Virus record (IMG/VR): IMGVR_UViG_3300042541_001664
Location: 1 to 64,000 of that record
DNA length: 64,000 bases
Direction: 5' to 3' (one strand)
Origin: a virus
The position numbers and the translations under genes were made by a program. The notes below the pieces were generated by a model that saw only the letters and a list, made by a program, of their open reading frames with translations, ran no database searches and was not told where the DNA came from. Positions 15,391 through 22,989 of the stretch are shown here, one piece after another (the stretch's first letter is position 1; each line of letters begins with the position of its first letter).

Positions 15391-16014
15391 TTAATTAATT
15401 GTTGATAATAAAACTTCTCTACACAATTCTTCTGGGATTTTGCTTCTCTCATACGATCCTTTTCTACCTTGTGTTCCAGTCTTAGAACCCCTTGGTGCAG
15501 GTGCGTGATGACATTCTTTGTTACCATTATGACATACTGGTCTTGGAATCCATGTATCAGAGTTTGTCCATATATCAGTTGGTTTGGCTCTTTCATCACC
15601 ATATGTGCAATACCAAACAGTATGTCTTTTAAACTCTTGCATCCATGGCATTTTACGCAACATACCCCTTGGATTCTCAATAAAGAAAACCATATTAGGA
15701 TTTATCTCCAACCATTCTTTTATTAAAGAAATAAAATGCTGATTTGTAATATCACATTTTTTTGCATATTCACTTTTTGGTTCTGTATTATTTCTATGTG
15801 TAGAAATAGCAGCTATAGTATATGTAGTACAGTCTGGTGAAGCCCAAATAACATCAGGGGTAAAAGGTATATCTTCTTTTGTTAATTTTGCAACATCAAT
15901 ACATAAATCAATATCTTCATATTTCTCCCAGTCAACAGAAAATACATTCATCCCCAACTCATCCCCAACTTTGCCAATAGATCTGCTACCAGCAAATAAC
16001 TCCAATACATTCAT
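15391..16014 (-). CDS. Distant DNA cytosine methyltransferase-like protein
   Basis: 207 residues. Motif I variant LELFAGSRSIGKVGDELG, then VFSVDWE and a candidate catalytic segment WASPDCTTYTIAA in place of SPCQ, then FFIENPRGMLRKMPWM in place of ENV. The C-terminal part has several Cys and His (VCHNGNKECHHAP). Such short phage enzymes are usually annotated as DNA C5 methyltransferases. It is the first gene of the leftward methyltransferase operon. Confidence 0.7.
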   Translation of the reverse strand: MNVLELFAGSRSIGKVGDELGMNVFSVDWEKYEDIDLCIDVAKLTKEDIPFTPDVIWASPDCTTYTIAAISTHRNNTEPKSEYAKKCDITNQHFISLIKEWLEINPNMVFFIENPRGMLRKMPWMQEFKRHTVWYCTYGDERAKPTDIWTNSDTWIPRPVCHNGNKECHHAPAPRGSKTGTQGRKGSYERSKIPEELCREVLLSTIN

Positions 16015-16076
16015 ATAAGTTTGTTTTATCTAAATATAAGTGAATATACTAAATAGTCCAAACTAATAATTTAATT

Positions 16077-16379
16077 TTAAGCGATTTTATTTGCATCAAT
16101 AACGTATCCAGCCATATCAGCCTTAACCCCATTTATAACTCCCTTTGAATTTCTTATAAATGATGCCGACCCTTTAAACGGGAAATAAGTTATGGTAAAT
16201 ACATCCTTCTTATCAGAGGGTGTGAAACTAATTGTTTTACCATCATAGGTAAATTTTATCTTATTACCATCAGTATATAACTTACCAGTCCTTCCATCAT
16301 TGGCTTTATATTCACCAAGATATTCATCCAAAATTATTTCAGATTTTTTTTGATTGAAAAATTTAAAAACATTAAACAT
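16077..16379 (-). CDS. Hypothetical beta-rich protein
   Basis: 100 residues, opening MFNVFKFFNQKKSE, then alternating hydrophobic strands (GKLYTDGNKIKFTYDG). No recognised family. It directly follows the HExxH protein gene at 16381 and is probably co-transcribed with it. Confidence 0.5.
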   Translation of the reverse strand: MFNVFKFFNQKKSEIILDEYLGEYKANDGRTGKLYTDGNKIKFTYDGKTISFTPSDKKDVFTITYFPFKGSASFIRNSKGVINGVKADMAGYVIDANKIA

Positions 16380-16380
16380 A

Positions 16381-16980
16381 TTATTGCATTTTACTTTTTA
16401 CCATATTATAAAAGTATTTGCTAATATCATTTGGGGATGTTATGTTTTTGCTTTTAAGATCATCCCTAAATCTAATTATCATACTTTTTATTGATTGAAC
16501 TGATATATTTCTATATGGTGAATTTGCCCTATAATTCTTATCAATTAAATCTTTTTTCTGTAATTCTCTTATCTTTCTCATTGCAAATTCATCAGCAACC
16601 TCTTCTGTCTGTTTCATAAACTTGGCGGCCTCATCAATGCTAACATCACCAGAATAAACGCCATACATAATTTTATCACCATATTTCTTAAACTGGAATT
16701 GATGTGCAACCTCGTGGAAAATAACAAAAACCAAAAAACTTAAATTATCCCCAATCATATTTGAGTTTATCAAAACGCCATTATGTAATGCCAATCCTAG
16801 TGCTGGATAATTAAATTTTGCAAACTCAATTTTCTTACATCCAGATTCTTCAATAAAATCTAACATTTCCACGTATAAAGAATCAGATATATCATACTCT
16901 GCTTGTATCTTATTTAAAAAGATAGTTATACCATCAGTTTCCTCATTAATTAGTGTTTTAAAAATTTCTATTAGTTTCAT
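16381..16980 (-). CDS. Capsid-targeted zinc metallopeptidase-like protein
   Basis: 199 residues. The leader MKLIEIFKTLINE, followed by Glu, fits the prohead cleavage pattern (cut after Glu13). The body has FHEVAHQFQFKKYG, a HExxH zincin site, and a later EEVADEFAMRKI segment that could give the third ligand. A packaged protease could be delivered into the host at infection or act on the cell wall or on virion proteins. Zinc-site call is good; the delivery idea is inference. Confidence 0.6.
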   Translation of the reverse strand: MKLIEIFKTLINEETDGITIFLNKIQAEYDISDSLYVEMLDFIEESGCKKIEFAKFNYPALGLALHNGVLINSNMIGDNLSFLVFVIFHEVAHQFQFKKYGDKIMYGVYSGDVSIDEAAKFMKQTEEVADEFAMRKIRELQKKDLIDKNYRANSPYRNISVQSIKSMIIRFRDDLKSKNITSPNDISKYFYNMVKSKMQ

Positions 16981-16984
16981 ATCA

Positions 16985-18652
16985 TTAATCTGTTCTAAAT
17001 ATTATCCAGGTATCATCACAAGCATATACCTCTTCCCACTCACCAGTATAAGACGATAAAGTTGCATACTGATCTATTTTAAACATCTCCAAGGCAAATG
17101 CATCCATATTAAAATAATTTTCCTTATCAAAATCATAATCGTTCATAAATGATATGGGATTATTTTCATATACCTCATATCTTGAATCTATTGCAGCCTG
17201 AATTAACTCTTCAGAAATTTCATCTGGGCGGGCATTTATATATTCAATTTCATTTTCCAAATAATCTATTCTATCTTCATCTGTTGCTGTTTCAAGTTCC
17301 TTTTTTATTTCTTGAATTTCTTTTTCTTGGGCAGAACTTAAAACTCTATCATCAATATAATCTTTAGGTGAATCATATATCATTTCTGAAAAAAAATCAT
17401 ATATTTCATCATTATCCATTTTAATTACCTTATCAAAATTAATACCCATTCTCTTTAATTTTGTATAATAGGGTTCTTTTAAAATATAATCAAACTGATT
17501 ATTATAACTATCTGCAATTGATTCTAATGCATTTATACGTGCAGTTTCCTCATCATAAATTGTATATGTAACATTAGTTTCTTCCAAATCATCATAAAAA
17601 GTAAACTCAGTATGACTAAAATTAATATTATATTCATCAATTAATGATTTCTTAATATCATTATATTCATTTATTTTTTCACCAAATTCACTATCAGATA
17701 ATTCACTAGAATTTACTATTGAATTTATTAGTTTGGCAAAATATAAACTTTCTTGCCTTGATGCTATATCTACCCCACTCTTACCTGAAAGGAATTTAAA
17801 TGCTGCTAATCTTCTGCAATCCTCCCTAGACGCACCTTTTATACTTTCACCCTGAATGCGGGCTTCATTTTGCTCAATTTCCTCATCACTAATAATTAAA
17901 TCAATTCTTTTTCTAATTGTATCAGCATATTTTTTAAAATCTAAATCAGTTAATCTAAAATCTTCACCTGATTGATATTCAGATCCAAACGATTTTATAA
18001 AATAATCACCATCTTGATTTTTTAATTCAAGCAATTTAACAATATACTTATGGTAAATTGATTCAACTTTTTTGTTGAACCTTCCCTTCAATTGATAAAC
18101 AACCCCAGACTTAATGGCTGCTGTGGCAACTGATTTATTTGTAACTTTACCAGAAGTTTTTAATTCATTAACTCTTAAAGAATATATAACCCCCTTGCCT
18201 GACCTACCACAATGTCCCATTCTTTCAGCCTCTTCTGTGCAGGGATTTTGGTTTAATCTAACCCAATAGTATCCTATACCATCATTATCTCTAAAATCTA
18301 ATATAACTTTGTTTTTTTCATCATATTCAAAATCATATTCTTTAGCCTTTAAACTTTTATGCCAAGTTTCTTGCATTTCAACTAATGTATCAAAATCAAC
18401 ATTTCTTATTGTTTGGATATTACCATTTAATCCAACTCTAATCCAATCAATAATTCCTGTTATTTTTTCTATTTTTGATTTAATCCTTTTATCCTTTATT
18501 TTCTTTGCAATCCACATAGATAATTTGCCAGCCGTAGCATAAAGCAGTTCAGCATCAGATTGGGTTAACTTTGTTATTTTAACCAGATTATCAATTGTAG
18601 CTTTATTTTCAGTTAGAATACCAAATTGACTCTCTGTTATAATTATTTTCAT
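16985..18652 (-). CDS. Large putative capsid-targeted protein with CT-G-C motif
   Basis: 555 residues. The leader MKIIITESQFGILTE then Asn matches the cleavage pattern. A central motif reads YYWVRLNQNPCTEEAERMGHCG and shortly after VIYSLR. This Cys-Thr-x(n)-Gly-x-Cys arrangement followed by a beta strand recalls the WCT-type motifs in the genes at 29395 and 32194. The C-terminal third is very acidic. Function unknown. Start chosen because a TATTTATA box lies 18 bases upstream. Confidence 0.6.
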   Translation of the reverse strand: MKIIITESQFGILTENKATIDNLVKITKLTQSDAELLYATAGKLSMWIAKKIKDKRIKSKIEKITGIIDWIRVGLNGNIQTIRNVDFDTLVEMQETWHKSLKAKEYDFEYDEKNKVILDFRDNDGIGYYWVRLNQNPCTEEAERMGHCGRSGKGVIYSLRVNELKTSGKVTNKSVATAAIKSGVVYQLKGRFNKKVESIYHKYIVKLLELKNQDGDYFIKSFGSEYQSGEDFRLTDLDFKKYADTIRKRIDLIISDEEIEQNEARIQGESIKGASREDCRRLAAFKFLSGKSGVDIASRQESLYFAKLINSIVNSSELSDSEFGEKINEYNDIKKSLIDEYNINFSHTEFTFYDDLEETNVTYTIYDEETARINALESIADSYNNQFDYILKEPYYTKLKRMGINFDKVIKMDNDEIYDFFSEMIYDSPKDYIDDRVLSSAQEKEIQEIKKELETATDEDRIDYLENEIEYINARPDEISEELIQAAIDSRYEVYENNPISFMNDYDFDKENYFNMDAFALEMFKIDQYATLSSYTGEWEEVYACDDTWIIFRTD

Positions 18653-18670
18653 AATTTATGTATTTATTAC

Positions 18671-18678
18671 TATAAATA
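18671..18678 (-). promoter_or_regulatory. Putative late promoter box TATTTATA
   Basis: TATATTTATAGTAATAAA on the minus strand, 18 bases before the ATG at 18652, in a divergent intergenic gap. Confidence 0.6.
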
Positions 18679-18705
18679 TAATATATTTTAAAAACAAAAG
18701 AAAAT

Positions 18706-19119
18706 ATGAAATTAATTGTTAGTAAACAACAATTAGATATCTTGTTAAAATCAATAAATGATTTAGATAGTTTAAAAAAACTAAAAAACTGGTTTAAAAA
18801 AACTAATACATTTATACAAGATAATTGGGAGAAATTACAAGACTCCACAAAGTTAGAAAAAGAAGAAACAATAATTGCATTTTCTATCTTAAAAAAACAT
18901 ATTTTAAACCAAGGTGTGACATCCAAAGAATTGGCCTTTTTAAAGAACCAATCCTTGGATCTTGTAAAGATATTTTTCCTAATATGCACTAGGTTTGTCC
19001 CCCTACCTTTACCAATACTACCGACATTAATCTGGATTTCCAAGAAAACAAAATTTAACTTTTTTCCAAACTCTCATTTAAAAAATGGCGATGAAACAAA
19101 AAACCCCAACCTTAATTAG
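18706..19119 (+). CDS. Hypothetical protein with proline-rich hydrophobic C-terminus
   Basis: 137 residues. The N-terminus MKLIVSKQQLDILLKS resembles the leaders of neighbouring virion proteins but has no clear hydrophobic-x-Glu cut site. The C-terminal part has a hydrophobic run (FFLICTRFVPLPLPILPTL) and may insert in or touch a membrane. The last codons lie inside the terminator hairpin. Confidence 0.5.
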   Translation: MKLIVSKQQLDILLKSINDLDSLKKLKNWFKKTNTFIQDNWEKLQDSTKLEKEETIIAFSILKKHILNQGVTSKELAFLKNQSLDLVKIFFLICTRFVPLPLPILPTLIWISKKTKFNFFPNSHLKNGDETKNPNLN

Positions 19120-19127
19120 GTTAGGGT
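19103..19127 (-). terminator. Terminator of leftward tRNA/hypothetical unit
   Basis: ACCCCAACCT pairs with AGGTTAGGGT (one bulge each side). Read leftward it is followed by six T, so it serves the gene at 19150-19419; on the other strand it overlaps the end of the gene at 18706. Confidence 0.65.
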
Positions 19128-19149
19128 CAATATAAAAGATTATAAGATG

Positions 19150-19419
19150 CTACAAATTTTCTATTTCTTTTAAATATTCAGTTACTTCATCTTTACTTAA
19201 ACTTGAAAGAACATCATTTGTGATTGGTGTGTCTGTTGTTATTGTACCATTTTGCAAAACTGCTAATTCGTAATAGGCATCATCCATATCCTCATCTTCA
19301 TCAACTTCTGTTATAACAGAAGCACCATAACCATTATCAAATTCAATTTGTGCCCTCATTTTTGGTCTTCCTCTAAAAGAAGGTACTTCTTCAAAATTTA
19401 AATCATTAAAAGTAATCAT
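19150..19419 (-). CDS. Hypothetical acidic protein
   Basis: 89 residues from the ATG at 19419 (MITFNDLNFEEVPSF). The longer open frame would run into the tRNA-Pro gene, so the internal ATG is preferred. It contains an acidic stretch (TEVDEDEDMDDAYY). No family recognised. Confidence 0.55.
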   Translation of the reverse strand: MITFNDLNFEEVPSFRGRPKMRAQIEFDNGYGASVITEVDEDEDMDDAYYELAVLQNGTITTDTPITNDVLSSLSKDEVTEYLKEIENL

Positions 19420-19448
19420 AATAAAATTTTTTAAATTGTTAATTATTG

Positions 19449-19522
19449 TTAGGATGATAGGATTTGAACCTACAACATCTTGCTCCCAAAGCAAGTACTC
19501 TACCGGGTTGAGCTACATCCTA
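19449..19522 (-). tRNA. tRNA-Pro (UGG)
   Basis: Cloverleaf visible: acceptor TAGGATG with CATCCTA, D stem GCTC/GAGT, anticodon stem CTTGC/GCAAG with loop TTTGGGA, anticodon TGG, T arm TGTAGGTTCAAATCCTATC. No encoded CCA. Confidence 0.9.
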
Positions 19523-19529
19523 ATTTAGT

Positions 19530-19600
19530 TGCGGAGAGTAGATTCGAACTACTGTCTCTGGGTTATGAGCCCAGTATACTAACCAATTATACGACCCCGC
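19530..19600 (-). tRNA. tRNA with CAU anticodon (Met-type)
   Basis: Acceptor GCGGGGT with TCTCCGC, anticodon stem CTGGG/CCCAG with loop CTCATAA, anticodon CAT, T loop GTTCGAATC. It may be elongator tRNA-Met, or a lysidine-modified tRNA-Ile2; sequence alone does not decide. Confidence 0.9.
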
Positions 19601-19609
19601 CATTTTTTT

Positions 19610-19768
19610 CTATGAGTAATAAAAATTAATATACTCTGGATTTTCTAAATCCATTCTCCTTAATTTTTTATAATTATATCTTTTAAAGAATTTCTTAACA
19701 CTTGTTGACATTTTTGCCTTTTTTAAAGAACATTGTTCACAAGTACATGCTTTTAATGGATCCTTCAT
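19610..19768 (-). CDS. Hypothetical small protein
   Basis: 52 residues from the ATG at 19768 (MKDPLKACTCEQCSLKK). The longer frame would start on top of the TATCTTTG promoter. A CTCEQC motif could bind metal. The rest is basic and aromatic. Confidence 0.5.
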   Translation of the reverse strand: MKDPLKACTCEQCSLKKAKMSTSVKKFFKRYNYKKLRRMDLENPEYINFYYS

Positions 19769-19792
19769 TTTGTTATTGTTTTTATTACTACA

Positions 19793-19800
19793 CAAAGATA
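19793..19800 (-). promoter_or_regulatory. Host-type promoter -7 box TATCTTTG
   Basis: TATCTTTG on the minus strand, 24 bases before the ATG at 19768; it probably also drives the two tRNAs downstream. Confidence 0.6.
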
Positions 19801-19832
19801 GAGTTTATTTTTTATAAAGTCAAATCTTCACA

Positions 19833-20108
19833 TTAAATATCTGATAAAATATTTTTTAACGCTTCAATTGTGGATTTATTACCAGCTTTTACATTCCACT
19901 GGGTTGTATTTTCATAATCAGTATAACTATAATCATTATAAATCTTAGCAATCCCATCATCAAATTGTATTTTCCACATAATATTTGTACCCTCAGTAAA
20001 AGTGGGCATCCCAAAGGTGTTTTCAATTATATGATAAGGTATATTAACCAAACTTTTTTCTTTTAGTCCAGTTATATTTATATCCTTTCCGACTGTAAAA
20101 TTACTCAT
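19833..20108 (-). CDS. Hypothetical protein
   Basis: 91 residues, opening MSNFTVGKDINITGLKEK, with alternating beta strands and no recognised motif. Last gene of a short leftward group after 20121-20495. Confidence 0.5.
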   Translation of the reverse strand: MSNFTVGKDINITGLKEKSLVNIPYHIIENTFGMPTFTEGTNIMWKIQFDDGIAKIYNDYSYTDYENTTQWNVKAGNKSTIEALKNILSDI

Positions 20109-20120
20109 AATTAATTTTGT

Positions 20121-20495
20121 TTAGTTATATCCAAAGAGTTCGTCTAATTCATTTTTAGTTAACGAAATAAAACTTTTTTTATTTTTAAATTTAACAAAAA
20201 TTAAAATTTCATCTTCTTTAATATTAGATATTTTAACGTAGTACTTACCAAAATTATTTTTGTAAGACTTATTAGTTAATAAAACATTTTTAAAATCAGA
20301 ATAAATACGATGTAATTCTTCATTATTTGCATTAAATTCTATTACACCCAAATCCCTTGGGTTTTTAGTTTTTTCATTATCAAAAACTAAAAAATACTCA
20401 TATTTATCTCTAACCAATAAGTCGCATTTAAATTGTGAAAACAATATAATAGGACTAATAGTTAAAACTACAATTAATAGTATTTTACTTCTCAT
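20121..20495 (-). CDS. Hypothetical exported protein
   Basis: 124 residues from the ATG at 20495. That start gives a proper signal peptide (MRSKILLIVVLTISPIILFS) and overlaps the end of the upstream gene by a few bases; the longer frame would run about 60 bases further into it. The exported part has no recognised domain. Confidence 0.5.
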   Translation of the reverse strand: MRSKILLIVVLTISPIILFSQFKCDLLVRDKYEYFLVFDNEKTKNPRDLGVIEFNANNEELHRIYSDFKNVLLTNKSYKNNFGKYYVKISNIKEDEILIFVKFKNKKSFISLTKNELDELFGYN

Positions 20496-21102
20496 TATTG
20501 ATGATATCATAGTAGTAAGAATTTGTGTTTTCAGAAACCCATCTATCAGAAACGGATTCAACAGATGGTATATGTGTATCTACTTTTATATCTTTTAAAG
20601 GCATTGGAAATTCACTAGTTACCCAATTTGAATCTTTCCAGATAATCCTATTGTTAGGCATTGCCAACAAATAACCCTCGTCAGAAAACAAAATATGGGC
20701 ACATTTATAGTCAGATGGTTCTTCTGATGAAGCATTATTAAACCAATCAACAGTAAACATATAATTCCCCCAAGTTTTGGTTTTGTCTCTTAAAATGATT
20801 TCACATTTTAAGCCTTCCAGATATTCAAATTTCATTACCTCGCAATTTTCAGAAAAACAATCCCATAATTGCTTAAAATGAAAAGGAACATCATTTTTTG
20901 GCTCAAACATAAAAACCTCTGATAATGGCACTCTACTTCTTAACATCCCATAATCAGTCATAACGTGGAATGTTATTATTTTGTTTTGAACAGATTGCAA
21001 TCCGAAAACAAATACCGAGTCAAATGTATTAAAATCAGTTTCCTCTTTTGTAAACCAACTTCTTCTAACAAACGCTTTAAATTCTGGAATATTATGATTC
21101 AT
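20485..21102 (-). CDS. Conserved phage hypothetical protein
   Basis: 205 residues, opening MNHNIPEFKAFVRRSWF, then VFVFGLQSVQNKIITFHVMT and CAHILFSDEGYLLAMPNNRI. The arrangement recalls a family of unknown function that I associate with marine myoviruses, but I cannot confirm it here. Confidence 0.5.
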   Translation of the reverse strand: MNHNIPEFKAFVRRSWFTKEETDFNTFDSVFVFGLQSVQNKIITFHVMTDYGMLRSRVPLSEVFMFEPKNDVPFHFKQLWDCFSENCEVMKFEYLEGLKCEIILRDKTKTWGNYMFTVDWFNNASSEEPSDYKCAHILFSDEGYLLAMPNNRIIWKDSNWVTSEFPMPLKDIKVDTHIPSVESVSDRWVSENTNSYYYDIINNEK

Positions 21103-21114
21103 ATATTTCTATTA

Positions 21115-21666
21115 TTAATCAAATCCTTCGTCATATTCATCATTTATTATTTCACCTTTTATAAATCCAGGCTTAATCATTTCTATTATTTCATCATCAG
21201 ATTTGGAGGCTAAAACTGTTGAGTTTATATGTAAATAACCCCCAACCTCTAATCCTTTTGGTAGAGAATGTAAACTAGATCCATCTAAATGTAAATCGCC
21301 ACCAACTTTTAATCCTTTTGGTAATGAAAAAATATATTGACAACTTGCTAAAATTAAATCACCCCCAACTTCTAACCCTTCTGGTAATGACCTTATATCT
21401 GACTCCTCTAATACTAAGTGACTATTAACTATTAAACCTTTTGGGAGTGTTTCTATTTCTGAATATGATAAATCCAATTCACCATCAACTCTTAATCCTT
21501 CTGGTAATGATTTTATTTCTGATTGTGTTAAATACAAATCACCTTTAATATGTAAATCATCTTCTGTTAATGGTATATTATTTTCCCATTTCCACAAAAA
21601 CGGTGTTTTTATTTTTTCATTCTTTTCAAGAAAAGAAAATATATTCTTTAATGTTTCTTTTTCCAT
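21115..21666 (-). CDS. LPxGL-repeat (LRR-like) family protein, copy 9
   Basis: 183 residues, an isolated member far from both arrays, with five LPxGL units. The N-cap (FLWKWENNIPLTEDDL) and C-cap (KSDDEIIEMIKPGFIKG) are present and it ends in an acidic tail (DEYDEGFD), as the copy at 50097 does. It lies 18 bases after the stop of the gene at 21685. Confidence 0.75.
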   Translation of the reverse strand: MEKETLKNIFSFLEKNEKIKTPFLWKWENNIPLTEDDLHIKGDLYLTQSEIKSLPEGLRVDGELDLSYSEIETLPKGLIVNSHLVLEESDIRSLPEGLEVGGDLILASCQYIFSLPKGLKVGGDLHLDGSSLHSLPKGLEVGGYLHINSTVLASKSDDEIIEMIKPGFIKGEIINDEYDEGFD

Positions 21667-21684
21667 TATTTATTCAAAATAATT

Positions 21685-22272
21685 TTACCACGCTCTACAA
21701 CTCCAATATCTTGCTTTGGTTTTTGGTCCAGGATTATCACAATTGTGTCTTGCTCTAAAATTTTTTCTTCTTTCTGGGTTTGATTTTTTAATTCTCATCA
21801 CTTTACCTTTTGCAGATGTTCCACCAAATCCAAAATTAACTTTTATTACATTACCTTTTTCATTTTTAACAAAAACTTTAAATTTTTTCACATCCCCCTG
21901 CATAGGTTTATTTAAAGTGACTGTTCTTCCTTTGTATTTTGCTTCATTTAGATTTTCAGACTCATCTTCAATTGGAGCATCCAGATAAACCATTTTACCC
22001 TCATACAAGCCAATTCTGCCAATATCAGATAAAACTATTTGTTCATCTTCTTCATTTAATTGGATTAAATTATGCATCCATAAATCTCTAACTTCATTTA
22101 TCAAATCAAAATATTTTTCAGAATAAACCTTAAAAACATTATTTGATAGAGTAAAACCATTTTCAATATGGTATTGTAATTCTTCAGATATTTTTGTATC
22201 TTCTAATAGAACTAATGTTTTATTTAGTTCTTTAATTAAATTTTCTTTAATTATTTTAGTTAAATTAGACAT
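21685..22272 (-). CDS. Putative propeptide-processed basic head protein
   Basis: 195 residues in two parts. Residues 1-110 are acidic and end ENLNE; residues 111-195 are strongly basic (AKYKGRTVTLNKPM..., MRIKKSNPERRKNFRARHNC, ending KARYWSCRAW). The LNE/A junction at 110/111 fits a prohead protease site. The basic part resembles a small domain I know from T4-like marine phages (DUF5872-like). A cleaved basic peptide could bind packaged DNA. A TATTTATA box precedes the start. Confidence 0.55.
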   Translation of the reverse strand: MSNLTKIIKENLIKELNKTLVLLEDTKISEELQYHIENGFTLSNNVFKVYSEKYFDLINEVRDLWMHNLIQLNEEDEQIVLSDIGRIGLYEGKMVYLDAPIEDESENLNEAKYKGRTVTLNKPMQGDVKKFKVFVKNEKGNVIKVNFGFGGTSAKGKVMRIKKSNPERRKNFRARHNCDNPGPKTKARYWSCRAW

Positions 22273-22289
22273 AATTATTATATTTTTAT

Positions 22290-22297
22290 TATAAATA
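22290..22297 (-). promoter_or_regulatory. Putative late promoter box TATTTATA
   Basis: TATTTATAATAAAAA on the minus strand, 17 bases before the ATG at 22272. Confidence 0.6.
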
Positions 22298-22360
22298 TAT
22301 CCATATTATAATAATTATAGTTATAACTAATATAGTTATTAATAATATTAATCATAAAAA

Positions 22361-22987
22361 ATGGAACTGTCAACTGTCAAAGAAAAATTATTAGGAGTAA
22401 TCCCAAATCAAGTTATTAATGAATTAGATATTATATTTGATAAATATGAAATTAACACAATTTTACGAATTTCCCACTTTTTGGCACAATGTGCCCATGA
22501 ATCTGGAAATTTTTCTGTAAAACAAGAAAATTTAAACTACTCAGCCAAAAGATTGCAAGAAGTATTTGGGAAATATTTTACAACACACGCAAAAGCATTG
22601 TTATATGAAAGAAAACCAGTGAAAATTGCAAGTCTGGTATATGGCAATAGAATGGGAAATGGTGATGAACAAAGCATTGAAGGATACAAATATCGAGGTA
22701 GGGGTTACATACAATTAACAGGAAAGAATAATTATTTATTGTTTGACAAATCATTAAATGAAACTGGTTTGGAGGTTGATATCATTGGTAATCCTGATTT
22801 GGTTGCTACAACATATCCATTGATTTCTGCTGCTTGGTTTTTTAACAAAAATAATTTGAATGAGATTGCTGATCTCGGAGGGACAAAAGAGATAATTACA
22901 AGAGTTACAAAGAAAGTAAATGGCGGAACGCACGGACTAGAATCAAGAATTTCTTATTTCAATAAATTTTTTAAAAAAATAAATTAA
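22361..22987 (+). CDS. GH19 chitinase-like endolysin
   Basis: 208 residues. Motifs of glycoside hydrolase family 19 are clear: FLAQCAHESGNF with the catalytic Glu, and YRGRGYIQLTGKNNY. Phage members cut the peptidoglycan glycan chain. There is no signal peptide, so it is a cytoplasmic endolysin needing a holin; candidates are at 45902 and 47867. The metalloprotease follows after only two bases. Confidence 0.9.
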   Translation: MELSTVKEKLLGVIPNQVINELDIIFDKYEINTILRISHFLAQCAHESGNFSVKQENLNYSAKRLQEVFGKYFTTHAKALLYERKPVKIASLVYGNRMGNGDEQSIEGYKYRGRGYIQLTGKNNYLLFDKSLNETGLEVDIIGNPDLVATTYPLISAAWFFNKNNLNEIADLGGTKEIITRVTKKVNGGTHGLESRISYFNKFFKKIN

Positions 22988-22989
22988 AA

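Noticed and set aside
19420-19494. Extension of the gene at 19150 to 19494
   Set aside because: It would overlap tRNA-Pro.
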